The position numbers and the translations under genes are program-made. From Polyodon spathula (lineage: Eukaryota; Chordata; Actinopteri; Acipenseriformes; Polyodontidae), in assembly GCF_017654505.1 (NCBI RefSeq), contig NC_054534.1, positions 28,203,689-28,267,688 of the forward strand: DNA of 64,000 nt, read 5' to 3'. Of this stretch, positions 1 through 13,656 are shown piece after piece (position 1 is the stretch's first letter; each line of letters starts with the position of its first letter). A model generated the notes under the pieces. That model had not been told where the DNA came from and did not search any database. It was given only the letters and a program-made list of their open reading frames with translations.

Positions 1-268
1 TGATGATCATTAGCACCTGTTTGGTATAATTGTTTAATCATTGCCGACAAAATCCCTGACTTTGTGCAAATGTACCTAGAAGAACTGATGCTGTTTTGAA
101 GGCAAAGGGTGGTCACACCAAATATGGATTTGATGTAGATTTTTCTTCTGTTCACTCACTTTGCATTTAGTTAATTGATAAATATAATCTATTAACATGT
201 CTATTTTTGAAAGCCTTCTTATTTTACAGTATTTTTTCACACCTGCCTAAAACTTTTGCACGGTACTG
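1..268 (+). mobile_element. Tc1/mariner element, 3' end only
   Basis: Around 110-155 one frame reads KAKGGHTKYGFDVD, the usual C-terminus of fish Tc1 transposases; neighbouring frames hold the preceding residues, so the gene is frameshifted. The copy ends in the inverted-repeat end AACTTTTGCACGGTACTG followed by TA, the Tc1 target dinucleotide. The start of the element lies outside the window. A fragment of the same family, recognised by its GTGCAAAAGTCTTAG end, lies at 46487. Seen: C-terminus, terminal repeat and TA. Inactive. Confidence 0.8.
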
Positions 269-532
269 TACATACATGTATAGTCATAGTGTATAGTGTG
301 ACTGCCTTAATTCTTCGATTGGGGAGTCAGTCAAATAGTTATGTTTAGTTCTACTGATAATCAGGGGCATATAAACACACACAAGCAAGAATAGGTGGGT
401 TATATAAAATAATTAGAAATTATTTTTAAAGCTCCACCTTGTCTGTTTATTGTTTGTTTATTGATCACTATACCTGTACCTCTACCTTCCGGTCAGTATG
501 TCTTCCAAGGCACATTACACTCAAACATATAA

Positions 533-2131
533 CCCTTTCACACAGACGAGTTATGATGGCTCAGAACCAGCACTGATGCGGCATTTTGGTCTGTGTGAAT
601 TGCCTATACCGTCACAGAGCCGTCATATTGTATGCCGTCTCTGAATCACCTTGCGAGATGGTTCAGAGAAGGCATTGAACCGTCTCAACCAGTGTTGCCA
701 ACTCCACCAAGCAGGAAGTCACCAGAGAAACCTCACAAAGTCCCTAGATGTCGCTATTTAGACATTCTAACGTCTCCAAAAATGTTGCAAGATAATTTAC
801 CAAGTATTCTAGATAGTAAATCCCAAGAAGTCATTAGATGCTGCTATTTAGAGACCTTTTACAGACCTTTATAAAAAGGAGAGTGCTGTTCTAGTGACAT
901 TTTTGGTGACTTTATATTATGAAGTCAATTATAAAGACAATTTACCAAGTATTACACATAGTAAACTGATACAGATTAACCAGTTTTATATCACCTCACT
1001 TAATATCACACTCTGTTTATTGTTATCATAATTTTTCAAAAACCAGTAGACATGCATCATATATTCTTTGAGGAATTACCTTTCTTAATATAATCTCACA
1101 AACCCACTTCTTGTTACATTTTCTGCAGCCTGTCAAATGCTTCGTGGCCAGTCTTTACTAAGTTACCACAGGATATGGGTCATTCTACAAATGCGGTGGT
1201 TTTTTGATGTGAAAATTTCTTGGAAATGAAAATCACCATTCATTAAGAAAAAGTTGTGTAATGCATTTGTGAAAATCTTATCTTTCTTCTACAACTAATT
1301 TTAGAGCTTAATGAATTTCAGATATTTTAATATTTTTAATCAAACAGTAGTTAAGCTACTCTTTTGTCAGTGGTGTTACTCATACCTAAAATGCAAATAT
1401 TGATTAACCACAATCTTATTTGTTATTTTTTTTTTGCTCAACATGTTTAATACAATACAACAATGACCACTACTGCTTTTCACGTGTTCCTTTCCATAAA
1501 CTGCTGACTACGAGTGAGTAACGCAACAGCGTGCCTAATCATCAGGGTGCGTAACATTGTGTAGACGTGATGACGCCGCTGTGGCGTGCAGCAGACTGTA
1601 CTACTTCAGGACATGAGAAGTGTGGTGTATTGAGCTGCTTCCGACCGATGTTGTGACTGTATAATTTGCAACTTCTTTCCCTGAAAATCGCTGTTGTCGA
1701 CAGTGAAAGTCGCTAGATTTGTCGCTAGTCACTTTGACAATGTTTTTGTCGCTACGGAAACCCAAAAGTCGCTAGATCTAGCTACAAAAACTCCTGTGTG
1801 AAACGTGGATTGAATCTCCAGTTCTCCAGCGCTATTTATTAAAAGATAAGAAATTGATACAACATTTTTTTTTTTTTTTTTAAGTAGCTTACCTACGCTA
1901 TTCTGCTTATTTATTTATTTGTTTTGTTTTGTTTCCATTGCCACAAAAACGATCTGTTGACTAACAGCTTTGAAAGTTCTACTCTCATGATCCCTTTGGC
2001 TGTGTGAAATGGTTATGACGGTATTATACTGGCTTAGATTGCACAATTCCATGCTGTGTGAATGGTTATTTTAAACATTTTTTTAAACGTCTCTGAGATG
2101 GCTCGATAGCTGCATTTGTGTGTGAAAGTGG
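533..2131. other. Possible TIR-bounded DNA transposon, unclassified
   Basis: The left edge reads CCCTTTCACACAGA and the right edge, reversed, CCACTTTCACACACA. Just inside both ends are related stretches around GATGGCTC and CGTCTC. The interior holds CAGTGTTGCCAAC (691), a hAT-like terminal motif, and related GTCGCTAGAT stretches near 1710-1780. No target-site duplication is evident and no transposase is visible. It may be two overlapping non-autonomous elements rather than one. Confidence 0.25.
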
Positions 2132-3126
2132 TGAAACCTATTCAACCACCAACAAGTGCACATAAGATTCTGAAAAAATAACTTCCCTTATTCAAGTCTT
2201 AAGTCTAGCCTGACAGGTTGCTTCAAGGTATGAACTTAAGACAACCCATCCTTTGGACATTTCAGCATGCGTACTGTAATCAAAGTTAGTATTGTGTGAA
2301 ACTTCTTAAAATTGAACACTAACTGTAATGCCAGCAGCAACAATCTGTACTGTACGTTACAAAATGACGTATTTCAGCCCCAATATTTTGATGTCCACCA
2401 ATGTATTCTTCTTCTAAAAAAAAAAAAAAAAAGTTTGTAAAGGTGTTAAAAGTGTTTGCTGAGAAATAAACACCAAACCACAAAGATATTGGTTAACTTC
2501 CCATTTCAGCAAGCTGTTAGCTACTATTTATTTGGACATATTTGCATTTGCAGAACCAACGCTTTTGTTATGGGTGGGCAAAGAAGCATTAAAAGTTGAA
2601 AAAAAAATTGATCCAGCAAAGAAAAATATACAGAAGCAGGATATGGGATTTAAGCAAATGGGAACACTTCTAAATTCTAGTTCAAAAGCAGAACGTCACT
2701 AAAAATGCAAAATAGCAATATGCATAACCCTGTGCCCAATATCCAGCAACTGCTGTGTTTGTTCTTAATTTAACTTAATAAATCCTGGGAAATGTACTGT
2801 AGGTTTTTTAAATCGGAACTTCCATTGACAATGATTTGATATTTTCTTTTCCACAACGGGATCTGTCCTATACTGTATCTCTTTTGTCTGCCAATAAACT
2901 GGAAATTAATCATTAAAATGCTGTAAAATCGATTCTTCTATAGATGAACCATCAACTTAGAAATTCTGTTTGACCAATACTCTTCTATCTAAATAATCTT
3001 ATGTACTTTACCAAAAGCACAGGATCAAGCATTAATTTTCTGTATTGGAAACAGAAGCATTGCACATGGTGAAAAACTATGAAAGCTAACAAATGACAGA
3101 AAAATGCATGATTAGTTATATTAAAG
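2132..3126. other. AT-rich DNA without recognised genes
   Basis: No gene, RNA or mobile element recognised. A poly(A) run near 2417-2434 is the only simple repeat of note. Confidence 0.5.
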
Positions 3127-4795
3127 CAGGGGTTCTCAACCTTACTCAAGGCCATAGCCAGCTATGAGGCACCAGAGGCACGTGCCTCAGTTAAAATGAT
3201 ACTCATAATTATTTATTTAGGCCCTTTTACACATTTCTTTGTCGTAAATAAAAATGCATTTCATTCCTTTTTGCATTTGAAGTAAGTGGGATACTTGGAG
3301 GTTTATTTCATACAGTGCGTGATTGCTACTGTAGTTGGGTTGAGGGTTGTATCGAGTTCATAGGGCTGCAGAGCCTCACAACTGGCGAATCACACTAATA
3401 ACAGTTAAATGCATATTCATGAGTACAAAGCAGAACACAGCCAAACAGCCAATCAAATCAACTAGTCAGCCGAAAAGCTCAAGCTGCAACGCTCATTGGT
3501 TATGGTGTGCTTATGCAACTAAACTCTCTCCATCTTGTCAACCTGCTTAAGCTAATTTTATTGCTGACTGTGATTTTATAATTAATATCACACAAAACTT
3601 TTTTTTTATACAAGCACTCTTGTCACCTTGGTATTTGGAAAATGACATCACTGTTAAAATGATTTGTTTGATATACTATGATTTAAAACAAAGTATAGTG
3701 TCTATCACAAATATTCTGGTATTGCTACATTTCTTATTTTTTTTATATCGAATTTGAATGTTGCAAAGAAAAAGCTACTTATTAAATTTTGAACCTCAGG
3801 TACTCAACGTTCTACTATTTATTGATTTACTTGGAGCCCCCGGCACAATATCAAGAATTGACATCACATGCCAGAAATCTAGCAATCACAATGAGGTATT
3901 TGCCCAAATTATCCTACTATCGTACCAAGTAGATGTCATCCTGTGCAAAGAACACCACACCTATCGGTAATTCCAGTGTTCAAAAACCAAAACAAAACAA
4001 AAAAAAACTCATGCCTTGTACCTTTTGTAAATCTGACCCTCCTATTAACATCACAGTTTGATAACACAGATTTCTCAGATGAAAATATTAACTAAAATCG
4101 CTACTAGCTTTTTAAAAAGTTTCTTCAGCTACACTAGTTTTTAATAAAATAGTTGGCATAGCGGTAGAAAAACAGGTCAGACTTTTCAGTAACGGTATGC
4201 TGAGAGAATTTGAACACAGAATTTAAAATTTAAATCAGCTGTCAATTCCAACACACACACACACACAAACTAACACACACACTAACATTAAGCTTAAGGC
4301 TCAAGTCAAAGATAACGTTTAATACGTTCGAGAGAATGTAGTACAGTTTTACATTGGCCCAGCTTTCTCCACCAGGTAAGGCGTGGCCGGTCTTTCTGCA
4401 CCTCTGCCAAATACTGTCATTAGCCAGTAAATAGTCTGTTAGCCAGCATATCCATCACCACAGACAACACACTGAGGAGGAGGTTCATCTGCAGTGCCTT
4501 TTTGTTTTTTAAATGATGATGCACCTCAGTCATGTTTCACGCACCACAAAGGTGCAGTGTCACTGATTCTTCAACACAATGCTTCCCATGCTTGTGTCTA
4601 TGCTGTATTTAGCGTTTTCAATACTAAGTATTGGTATCACAGGTTTTTTAAAGCAACATAACTTTTGTATGGTATGGTGTTCTTTTTTTACGGTTGTATT
4701 GAAAAACATACCATATCACAGAAAACGAAAGCACTAAATTTTGTACCATGTGGAAAATAAACACGAACGCACTCGTTATATATAATATATAATAT

Positions 4796-4858
<63 letters not shown>

Positions 4859-5104
4859 TATATATATGTATAACTCGTTGACATTATTCAGATATTCAGC
4901 AAATGTATGTGACTTTAACTGATGAGCAACAAATTGGGTTACCTAAAATTGTAAACATATAAGATTTTCTGAGTGACTTGTGCAGTAGTCGGTCACAGCA
5001 TTGGTAATGTACCGTTTTCTGACGTTACACAGGTCAAGTTTTGGTACGCGTACCACATTCTGGAGATGTACCATTTTCTGGCCCTACACTGGTTGAGAAC
5101 TGTG
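3127..5104. mobile_element. Possible hAT-type element, decayed
   Basis: The left edge CAGGGGTTCTCAACC is a common hAT terminus. The right edge, reversed, reads CACAGTTCTCAACCAG, sharing GTTCTCAACC. Near the right end the motif GTACC.TTTTCTG occurs twice (about 5009 and 5070), like subterminal repeats. No 8-bp target-site duplication is visible and no transposase can be read, so the edges could belong to two elements. The interior includes an (AC)n run near 4246-4285 and a (TA)n array at 4797-4866. Confidence 0.35.
4797..4866. repeat. (TA)n microsatellite
   Basis: About 35 TA units with two small interruptions. The tyrosine/isoleucine ORF through it is simply the translated repeat. Confidence 0.95.
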
Positions 5105-6384
5105 GTATAACAGGATCTGGAAAACATATATACAGCCTTTCAAAAGAGGATTAAGCAGACTATAGAACCGACCGACCTTCTAGATAAATTATATTCTATT
5201 TTAAAAATGCACATATTAACAAGTTTCTAAGCTCAATACTCATAATAGTAATATGAGCAACTACAGTAGAAAGCTTACAAACAATGAACATGTACAGCTA
5301 AACAGCAGCTTGTATAATAACAATGCTTGTAATGTAGATTGCATCACATGTCCATCTGTGCAATATGTGTTATATAAGGACACACAATAAATATACAACA
5401 ATTACTACTATTCCATGTATCATATTTACACCTAATTGTGTGGATACGTGTAAATGATTAGCATTATTTTTAAGAGCAGGAGCATAATTATATGTAGCCA
5501 ATTGTTTAAATTTGTTTTGAGAATGTTAGCCAATGTATAAAAAGGCCATAATACTAATCTGTGAAAGGCTTTGGTACATAGAGCAAACATATAGTGACCC
5601 TAAGCTTAATAAAGAGAATACAGTTCCTTTCAGAAATGTACTTTGCTGCAAATATGGTAAATGTAACACTGATTCACATTGATAAAGGTACACAAAATCA
5701 AAAACATAAAATGCTGTAGATATTCTGCACTGCTGAATCCAACTGTAACTAAAAAGCAAGCATTTGCTGAAATGAAACACAAAAAGCATCAACCTGTAGA
5801 ATATGAAGTGCAGTACCTGAAAGATTTCAGAAAGCGCATTCTTTTCTTGCTCCAAGCTGAACAGTGAGGGCTTAAGAACCCTATGGGATCCCAGTGAAGG
5901 GCCATCAGCAACAAGACAACACAGCTGACAGAAATTAAACTGAAAGAGGAAGCAGAGTAGTGCTGCTTAAGAAGTCCTGTGCTGGTTGTGCAGTTCAGTG
6001 TGCCGCATGAGGGAGTTTCCTCTTACTATTACTATACATACAGTAGCCAAAACCCTAGCCGTCTGAAGCTGGGGACTAGAGGATTTCACATGCTCAGTGA
6101 CACCTGCCCTTTGAAAGAGCTCTGGAATAAGCACTCTCAGTTGGTATTATCTCATCAGCTGTGAGAAATACTGCAATCCAGGCACCTGCTGCTGTTTATT
6201 TTTTGTGTATATTATTTTAAAGGACATATTATTGTTGTTTCTTACCATCCAAATGGACAGTTAATCAAAGACTTGCATATAAACACAGTAGTATAGTACA
6301 GCAATACAAACACCTGCAAATCCCAAACTTTTAAAACTGAGTATGAAGTTACAGTTTGAGTTGTCTGACATTTGTCTGATTGAT

Positions 6385-6390
<6 letters not shown>
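5105..6390. other. Unannotated AT-rich DNA
   Basis: Overlapping short ORFs lie on both strands at 5526-5867, but they resemble no family I know and have no exon-like borders. Nothing else was recognised. Confidence 0.5.
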
Positions 6391-6422
<32 letters not shown>

Positions 6423-6437
6423 ACACACATACACACA
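6391..6437. repeat. Compound (TA)n(CA)n microsatellite
   Basis: About 14 TA units followed by CA units; it directly abuts the left inverted repeat of the next Tc1 element, consistent with Tc1 insertion into a TA-rich site. Confidence 0.9.
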
Positions 6438-7464
6438 CAGTTGTAGTCAAAAGTGTATATACCCCAATGGAAATTTTATATTTTCTAGAAAGTTCTCAAA
6501 AAAATAATTACAGAATATATCTTTTTAGCAAAAGTTTTGTATTTGTGGATGAGGAAAAGAAGAATACAATTATTTATTTTACAATTTTCTTTTTTTTTTT
6601 TTTTTTTTTGCAGAACTCCAAAAATACTAAATCAAAAGTACTTACACCCTGAGAAGGAAAATTAAATTAATAGCTAGTTGAGGCACCTTTAGCAATAATA
6701 ACTTTTTTAAATGATTAGAATATTTGTCAGTGAGCTTTTGGCATGATTCTTTAGTGATTTTTGACCATTCTTCAATGCAAAATTCTTCCAGCGCATTCAA
6801 ATTCTGAGGACTTCTCTTGTGCATAGCCTTCTTCAACTCATACCAAAGTTTCTTAATCAGATTTAGATCAGGATTTAGATGACGTCCATCCAAGAACCTT
6901 GATTTTATTGTTAATCATTCTGAAGTAGATTTTGATGTGTGCTTTAGATCATTGTTGTGATGGAATGTCCACTTGTGCTTTAAACCAAGTTTTGTAGCGG
7001 AGGATTCCAGGTGAATGGCCAATATCATTTGGTATGTTGGGGAATCCATAGAAGGATATTAGCGCCTCCATGCTTGGCAGTAGGTATGGTGTTCTTTAGT
7101 TTGTATGCCTCAAATCTTCTTGGTTCCTTCTCCAGCTTTATGACAATAAATCATTTTCTGCCTAAGGTCTTTATCCCATATTGACTTCTTGGTAATGACA
7201 GCAATCATTATATGCCTTTCCCTTTTATACTCTATAAGAATGTTCACCTGCAATCCAGCATTTTTTAGACTTTTCTAGAATTAGGTTCTGCACTATCATA
7301 TTGAAATTTATAGCACCACGTAGACAATACTATCATAACATCAAAGGGTAGCATCAAAAAAGAAAACTTTTGCTACAAAAGATTTTTCCTAAAATTCTTT
7401 GATTTCGAGAATTTTTTAGAAATCATAAATTTCCATTGGGGTATGTAAACTTTTGACTACAACT
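6438..7464 (-). mobile_element. Tc1/mariner element, decayed, both TIRs present
   Basis: The left end AGTTGTAGTCAAAAGTGTAT is matched by the right end, which reversed reads AGTTGTAGTCAAAAGTTTAC. Both continue into the inverse of CCAATGGAAATTT, giving inverted repeats of at least 35 bp. At about 1.03 kb it is shorter than an intact Tc1 (about 1.6 kb), so part of the interior is lost. The transposase lies on the minus strand. Confidence 0.85.
6642..6893 (-). pseudogene. Tc1 transposase, C-terminal fragment
   Basis: This is the C-terminal third of a Tc1 DDE/D transposase. It contains NPDLNLIKKLW, a mutated form of the family's [11 protein letters not shown] block that carries the last catalytic residue (the E is changed to K here). 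It then runs through ELKKAMHKRSPQNLNALEEF and EEWSKITKES to the tail. The upstream part survives only as scattered frames to about 7200. Inactive through truncation and the lost acidic residue. The residue comparison relies on my knowledge of the family. Confidence 0.8.
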
Positions 7465-7901
7465 CTTTATTCTATAAAACTCTTATGTGAAATAACCATG
7501 TGATTTTCTGTTTATTCAGCAATAAATATATGTACATTATCTACAACAACAGGTCGGCCAATCCTTTACTTGAACTGAGACATCAGAATAGGCCCAATGT
7601 GCTCAAGTCAATAAAAGATAAGAATGTGTTTACGTCTATGATAAGTGTGTGCGGAGTTTCTCTCAGTGACAAATATTTACTTTTCCTTAAAGATTTAAGA
7701 AATGAAAACGAGAAATTATAGTCTAGATGGCCACAAAAGTACACTGCGTGCAATAATAACAAGGTTAGCAGTTCTACGCTGGTACGAATCCTCTCCAATG
7801 TTCCCTATCCTCCCCCAGCTCCGTCTCCCCTCAGTGAATGACGTCAGTCTTTATCACTGGCAGCCTGTCTGAAAGGAATTAATCATCTATGTACCACCAG
7901 C

Positions 7902-7942
<41 letters not shown>

Positions 7943-9415
7943 GGGTCCCTGGCTAACAGTTTCATTTTATAATTATTGGGAGTGGACACCTAATTTGAAC
8001 TAAAAGAATCATCCCTTTAAATCTAAAATCTGGAGATCAGATTGAACAGATGGAGTGGCAATACTGCTGTAAGACGATATTCATTTTCGAAACAGACCTA
8101 GCATGAAGTTGTCGTGCCCAATATGGTTTTAAAGACCTACATTAAGATTAATAAAACGCCAAGCTGAAAATATCAGCTGTGTCGGTATGGTATATAACAA
8201 ACTGAATTGGGATTTTTTTTTTCTTTCTGTAACACAAAGCAGCATCATATGTAAATAGATCATAGACTGACTTAGCAAATAGGTTTCATGGGGGAGGCCA
8301 CTTGTACCCATACTGCTAAACTTTGTTTTAGGGAATGTAAATCAACTAAATACATCACCAAGGAATGTAGTAATAGGCACTAATGATTTACAATTGATTA
8401 GATAAATCATGATTTACTACATAGAATTTTACAGAAATATATTTAATATAAGTACCTGGCAAATACTGTTGTATTATGCATTTATATTACAACCCTTTTA
8501 ATCAATCTTATACCAGTTTTATGTTATATGAATTGCATGTAAGAAACATCTTAATTTTACACACACACGAAAAAAAAAAAAAAAAAAAAACAACAATTCT
8601 ATAGCCAGTGTGAATAAAATTGCTCTTTGAATTAAGTCACTGGAATAACCTTCTTACGATATCAGAATTCCACAATCAGATTATCTCTTATCAAAATACC
8701 AACCCATATCGTTCAAGATGACTAAGTGCCTTGCTGAGGTAATTCCCCAATCTGTAAAGCTTGTAGTATAAATAGATTCACCAAATGATGGAAAACAGTG
8801 TCGTTGAAACCAACACAGTAAACAAGATCTCCTTACTGTATTTAATATCTCTGACGAACAAGCTTGCACTGATCCACAAGATTAGAGAAAACCCCTAAGA
8901 GGGCTCCCTGCTTACGTATGGAGGTGTACAGTATACAGGATTGTGTGCTTCTTCTAGTCATTACATGTAATGTCCCATTCTTAGGAGTCAGCAACTGCAG
9001 CTTTGCATAGGGAACAGGGTTTTGAACTGACACAACCTTCTCGTTTCAAAGCTATGACCATCTTAGCTGAAAGAGCAGGACCTGTTTGTTACACTTTCTT
9101 TCCCTCTTCACAGCACCCCATCTCATCCCCTCTTGCTTTTTTTTCACATCCTACTCTGCCTCCAAATGGGTTGAAATATGGCAACCTTGCAAAAGGCCAA
9201 GATTCAAACTCACCACCTTCTGGCTCCAAATCTATTTCTTCGCCTCACAATCATATTCTTCTTTCTTAAAACTGGATGTTTGAGTTTCATGAAACCATTA
9301 CTCCATGGTTGGTGGCTTAACAACGGTCTAGAGCAGACCCCAGCTTCATTTGCTTCATCAACAGGCTTTAAAAAGACCCTTTAACAAGCTTTGTGAATAG
9401 GGCCCAACCGTCTGT
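7465..9415. other. Unannotated DNA with one (TG)n array
   Basis: A (TG)n run lies at 7903-7940 and a poly(A) at about 8571-8591. At 9010-9215 two stretches resemble reversed tRNA B-boxes (TTTTGAACTGAC and AGATTCAAACTC), which could be SINE debris, but no A-box or tail was seen. No exon recognised. Confidence 0.45.
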
Positions 9416-9448
9416 TTTTTTTTTTTTTTTTTTTTTTTTAAATATATA

Positions 9449-10430
9449 CAGTGCCTATAAAGTCTACACCCCCTTGAACTTTTTTTCACATTTTGTTGTG
9501 TCAGTGCCTCAGTTTCATGCATTTAAATGAGGATTTTTTTCCTCTTATCTGCACACCATACTCCACACTGTTAAAGGGAAAAAAGGTTTTATTGAGAAAA
9601 AATATATTAAAAACACAAAACTGAAAGGTCATAATTGGATAAGCCTTGCTGGAAGCACCTTTGGCAACAATTACAGCTGTGAGTCTGTTAGGATAGGTCT
9701 CTACCAACTTTGCACACCTAGATTTGGCAATATTTGACCATTCTTCTTTACAAAACTGTTCAAGCTCTGTCAAGTTCCTTGGGGAGCACTGATGAACAGC
9801 AATCTTCAAGTCATGCCACAAATTTTCAATTGGATTTAGGTCGGGGCTCTGACTGGGCCACTCAAGGACATTTACCTTTTTGATCCTTAGCCACTCCAGT
9901 GTAGCTTTGGCTGTGTGCTTTGGGTCATGCTGAAAGGTCAACTTCCGTCCCAGTTTCAGCTTTCTTACAGAGCAGCAGGTTTTCCTCAAGGACTTCTCTG
10001 TACTAGCTGGAGCTCTTTTGAAAGCTCCTTGGTGCTCATGGTTGAGTCTTTGCTTTGAAATGCACTACCCAGCAGAGGGAACCTACAGGAACTGCTGAAT
10101 TTATCCTGAAATCATGTGAATCACTACAATTTAACACAGGTGGAGGCCACTTAAGTTGGTGTGTGATTTTGAAGGCGACTGGTTACACCTGAGCTAATTT
10201 AGGATTGCTACTACAAGGGGGTAGACACTTATCCAACCAAGCTATTTCAGTTTATATTTTTAATTAATTTTCTACAAATTTCTAGAATTTTTTTTTTTCA
10301 CTTGGAAGTTGTGGAGTAGCATGTGTAGATAAATGAAACAAATATATATTTTAATGCATTTTAATTCTAGGCTATAAGGCAACTAAAGGTGAACATTTTG
10401 AAAGGGGGTGTAGACTTTCTATAGGCACTG
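9449..10430 (-). mobile_element. Tc1/mariner element, internally deleted
   Basis: The left end CAGTGCCTATAAAGTCTACA follows a TA. The right end reversed reads CAGTGCCTATAGAAAGTCTA. Both continue into the CACCCCCTT block typical of this family. The element is 982 bp; the transposase on the minus strand has lost its middle. A 24-nt poly(T) precedes it at 9416-9439. The right-hand TA target copy has been mutated. Confidence 0.9.
9501..10039 (-). pseudogene. Tc1 transposase, internally deleted
   Basis: The start survives at 10039 as [10 protein letters not shown], then the frame jumps to the C-terminal half, open from 9989. The C-terminal half reads [16 protein letters not shown], containing the second catalytic D. 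It continues with [15 protein letters not shown], containing the third catalytic residue, and a conserved tail ending AKGASSKAY. The HTH domains and the first catalytic D are missing. The last 160 residues are open and little damaged, so the deletion copy is moderately young. A related transposase, with start MKTKELSKQL, lies at 60461. Confidence 0.85.
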
Positions 10431-10826
10431 ATTGTGTAATGCAATGTCTATAGTTTGTTATCCATTTTCATAAGGTGAAACTAAATGCAGGCAACCAGAT
10501 GGTCCTTATTTTTCATACATTGATTCATCAGGTGACATTTGAAGTTATGTATATTCTTACAATTTTTTGTAATGCTGGAACACTGTGTAGATAGTGATCC
10601 TGAAAAACAAGGTAGTCTGTTCTTTCCATTGTACCGGTATATAAAAACATAACTGAAATATGATGCTTTAGGTAAGCACAAAGTTGCCTGAGGAAATGTT
10701 TCACAGTTTAACAGGCAGTTAGAGATCATGTGTTACAAGTTCAAAACATTTTCAATGTCAAAATAAGTACCCAGAGGTCATTTCAATGCAACCCTATTAG
10801 ATATTGTGCCAATCAAATATTAAAGG

Positions 10827-10949
<123 letters not shown>

Positions 10950-11020
10950 TGTGATGAAAATGTCAAACAAACATAAACTGTAACCAGTCAATGTGTTTCT
11001 AATTAGAGTCCGTACCCAAA

Positions 11021-11092
11021 GGCCACAGGTCAGAAGTTTAAAGTAAATAAGTACGGCCACAGGTCAGAAGTTTAAAGTAAATAAGTACGGCC
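11021..11092. repeat. 34-bp tandem duplication
   Basis: The unit starting GGCCACAGGTCAGAAG and ending AAATAAGTAC is present twice without mismatch (11021-11054, 11055-11088) and is followed by GGCC, the start of a third unit. A recent replication-slippage event. Confidence 0.95.
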
Positions 11093-12422
11093 TTATTCGA
11101 GTGCACCTTGTGTGGCTTGTTTGCCAATCATAGAGTGTAATAAAGTGAGCATACTGTAAGTTTAGGACAAACTACATTATTGTATACAGTAGATGGGATT
11201 GGCAGATCTGAATGAGTGGATCTAAAAACTGAGCCTTGCTTTGCATGGACCTCTGTTCAAGAAAGCAATGGCAGTCCCACTGCAGTATACCCAACACAAA
11301 CAGTGTGTCTGCAGTGCAATGTAATACTGTATGTGTGGTCTGTAAGTGCTAGACAGGCTCTGCAAGATATGTCAACATATGGGAGGTCTGTTATGATAAG
11401 GGCAATCATTTGTGTTTAAGAAAGCAGAGAACAATAACAAAGCTACAGCTATTGAAAAGCAGTTGAAAAAAGTGTAGGGTGATTCGTCAGGGTCAGTATA
11501 GTCCCGTGCTACTTGAAATGTGGTAGTTTAACCCCTTAACATCCTACCATTTGTGACACTTATCTGTACAGTTATTTTACAGATGAATCTTAGCATACAT
11601 TTGTTGCAGTTGGAAATCAGTGTACTACAAAACAAAAATATTACTCAAGTTGCAGTGGAACACACTGGTGGTATCAGTAACAGATGATTTGAGGTGGCAG
11701 GGTTAGATGGCTCTTCTAAAAGAGCCTTTGCAAACATACAAACACTAGACAAAACCGTAGGCAAATCATTACGGGATAACGTGCTGTGTTGAGATTTGGC
11801 TTCATGGAAAAGGGAATCATAAAAACCCTACTTAATCTGAATGCCAAGAAGCTAATAGAAGAGAACTGTGTGTGCAACATGACCCACACAGCTGATTATT
11901 TATTTACCACATTTCATTTGCTGAAAGAAGAGAAAGTGATTCACTAGGCAGCCATTTAACAGGATTGGTTTTTAAGGTTATATGGTTTTCATGTTTAATG
12001 GTAAGTAAAGTCCACACATGTAGATTTTACTAGTATTTGCATGTTGCATGTATGCTGAACATGAGCAGTAACAACTGTATAAGTAGCATCCTATTGTATG
12101 TGCATGCTGAACCTGTTCTCCACCTTTCCCTTTCCCTCCCTAAATGATAAATCAGAGGAGTATTCTTTTCTACTCATTCATAAATGATAAGCATGTGTTT
12201 CTCCATTTAGTGCTGCAGTTTCTTATTTATATTGCATCGACCACATGAGACAATTCAGCCCCAAGGCTGTCAGTGATTGAAAAGAATCTCTAAAAACCTA
12301 AGATAAAGATCAAATATAACATTTAAACTGCATTCGTCTCAGATCATTTATTCAATGTGATCACTTTTCTACAGTATCCCTGGAGGATTTACAAAGGAAC
12401 CCATTTAAGCATTACAAATTAA
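11093..12422. other. Unannotated DNA
   Basis: No gene, RNA or element recognised. The ORF at 11216-11419 has no similarity I can name. Confidence 0.5.
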
Positions 12423-12690
12423 GCCTGGGACAAACAGACGCAGCGCGGTGCGACACATGGGGCATTTTGCTGCCTGTATTGCTGCCATTGCTTTCATACG
12501 GTGTTGGACAGATCAGCGGTATCGCTCAAATCGAATCCAGAGTGGTAGATTAACCAATCACAGCCAAGTGCTGACAACACATACTTGCCAGGAAAAATCA
12601 TAAATAAAACTGTTGCCTAAGGAGGTGTTCAAGCACCCTGAAGTGTTTGATCCCGCATATATTTCATACAAGGACAGGCAAGTCAGTATT
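12423..12690 (+). mobile_element. PIF/Harbinger remnant with MADF-protein start
   Basis: The stretch opens with a GC-rich block (CTGGGACAAACAGACGCAG, then repeated GCGC-type words) typical of Harbinger termini. From about 12615 one frame reads EEVFKHPEVFDP-like residues followed by AYISYKDRQ. That is the start of the MADF/Myb-like DNA-binding protein which Harbinger elements carry beside their transposase. The rest of the element is not visible. Family assignment is from memory of such elements. Confidence 0.5.
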
Positions 12691-13043
12691 TTATACATCA
12701 CCCCTAGCCAATTCAATACTGTTATCACGCTTTGCCTTTTTTTTTTTTTTTTAATTATTTCTGTAGTTCACTACTATTTTTTTACTAAATAACTGGCTGT
12801 AAAGGGATATATTTTCTAACATTTTAATAGTAGGCTGCTTGCTGTCAGCAATGTATTATATGTTTCTTTGCTAAAAAAAACAACTTTGAAAAACAAACCA
12901 GTGTTATAATCAAATAATGCCCTACAATGTAAACATTATGTATTCCAAAGTCTTCTGAAAATTCTATGTTTGTAATTTCATAAAACAGATTGACGAACAT
13001 GTTGTTCTATCTTGCCAGCATCTGAGCTTTCTTATGTTGTGTA

Positions 13044-13300
13044 CAGCTATGGCCAAAAGCTTTAACAAATTGTGCTTCATCAAGTTAAATGAAAACTGCT
13101 GAATAATGTTAACATACTGAATTTCATATCGCTTTGTAGTTTTCCAGATACTTAACGAAAAACTGACAAAAATTGAAAAATGTGATATTTCAAAATCTAC
13201 CTCGAAATATTGTACTACTAGTATTGCTTCCAGTAGACTTTTGCGATATCACTTTGTAGTTTCTATGATTACATGATGTCATTAAAGATTAGGAAGTTAA
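13044..13300. mobile_element. Tc1-like terminal fragment
   Basis: After a TA the sequence CAGCTATGGCCAAAAG is a known Tc1-type terminal repeat. Only this end is seen; no inverted partner or transposase follows. The right border is a guess. Confidence 0.45.
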
Positions 13301-13495
13301 GTCAAAAGCCCCTTAGTAGTCCAACGGAAAGCCTAATTCAAAATAATATATTGGTATATATTAATTATTTGTTCACTTAAAAAAAATACAATTTTAATAA
13401 AGTTTTGGTTAAAAATGAATGATAGGCTACATGTATTACAAAAGTAAGTATCAGGACCCCGCTGAGCTTACTAACAATGTGCCTGCTCCAAGTCA

Positions 13496-13656
<161 letters not shown>

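Noticed and set aside
4355..4380. Plus-strand double splice signal (CTTTCTCCACCAG joined to GTAAGG)
   Set aside because: Pyrimidine tract is short and interrupted; such matches are expected a few times in 128 kb of both strands.
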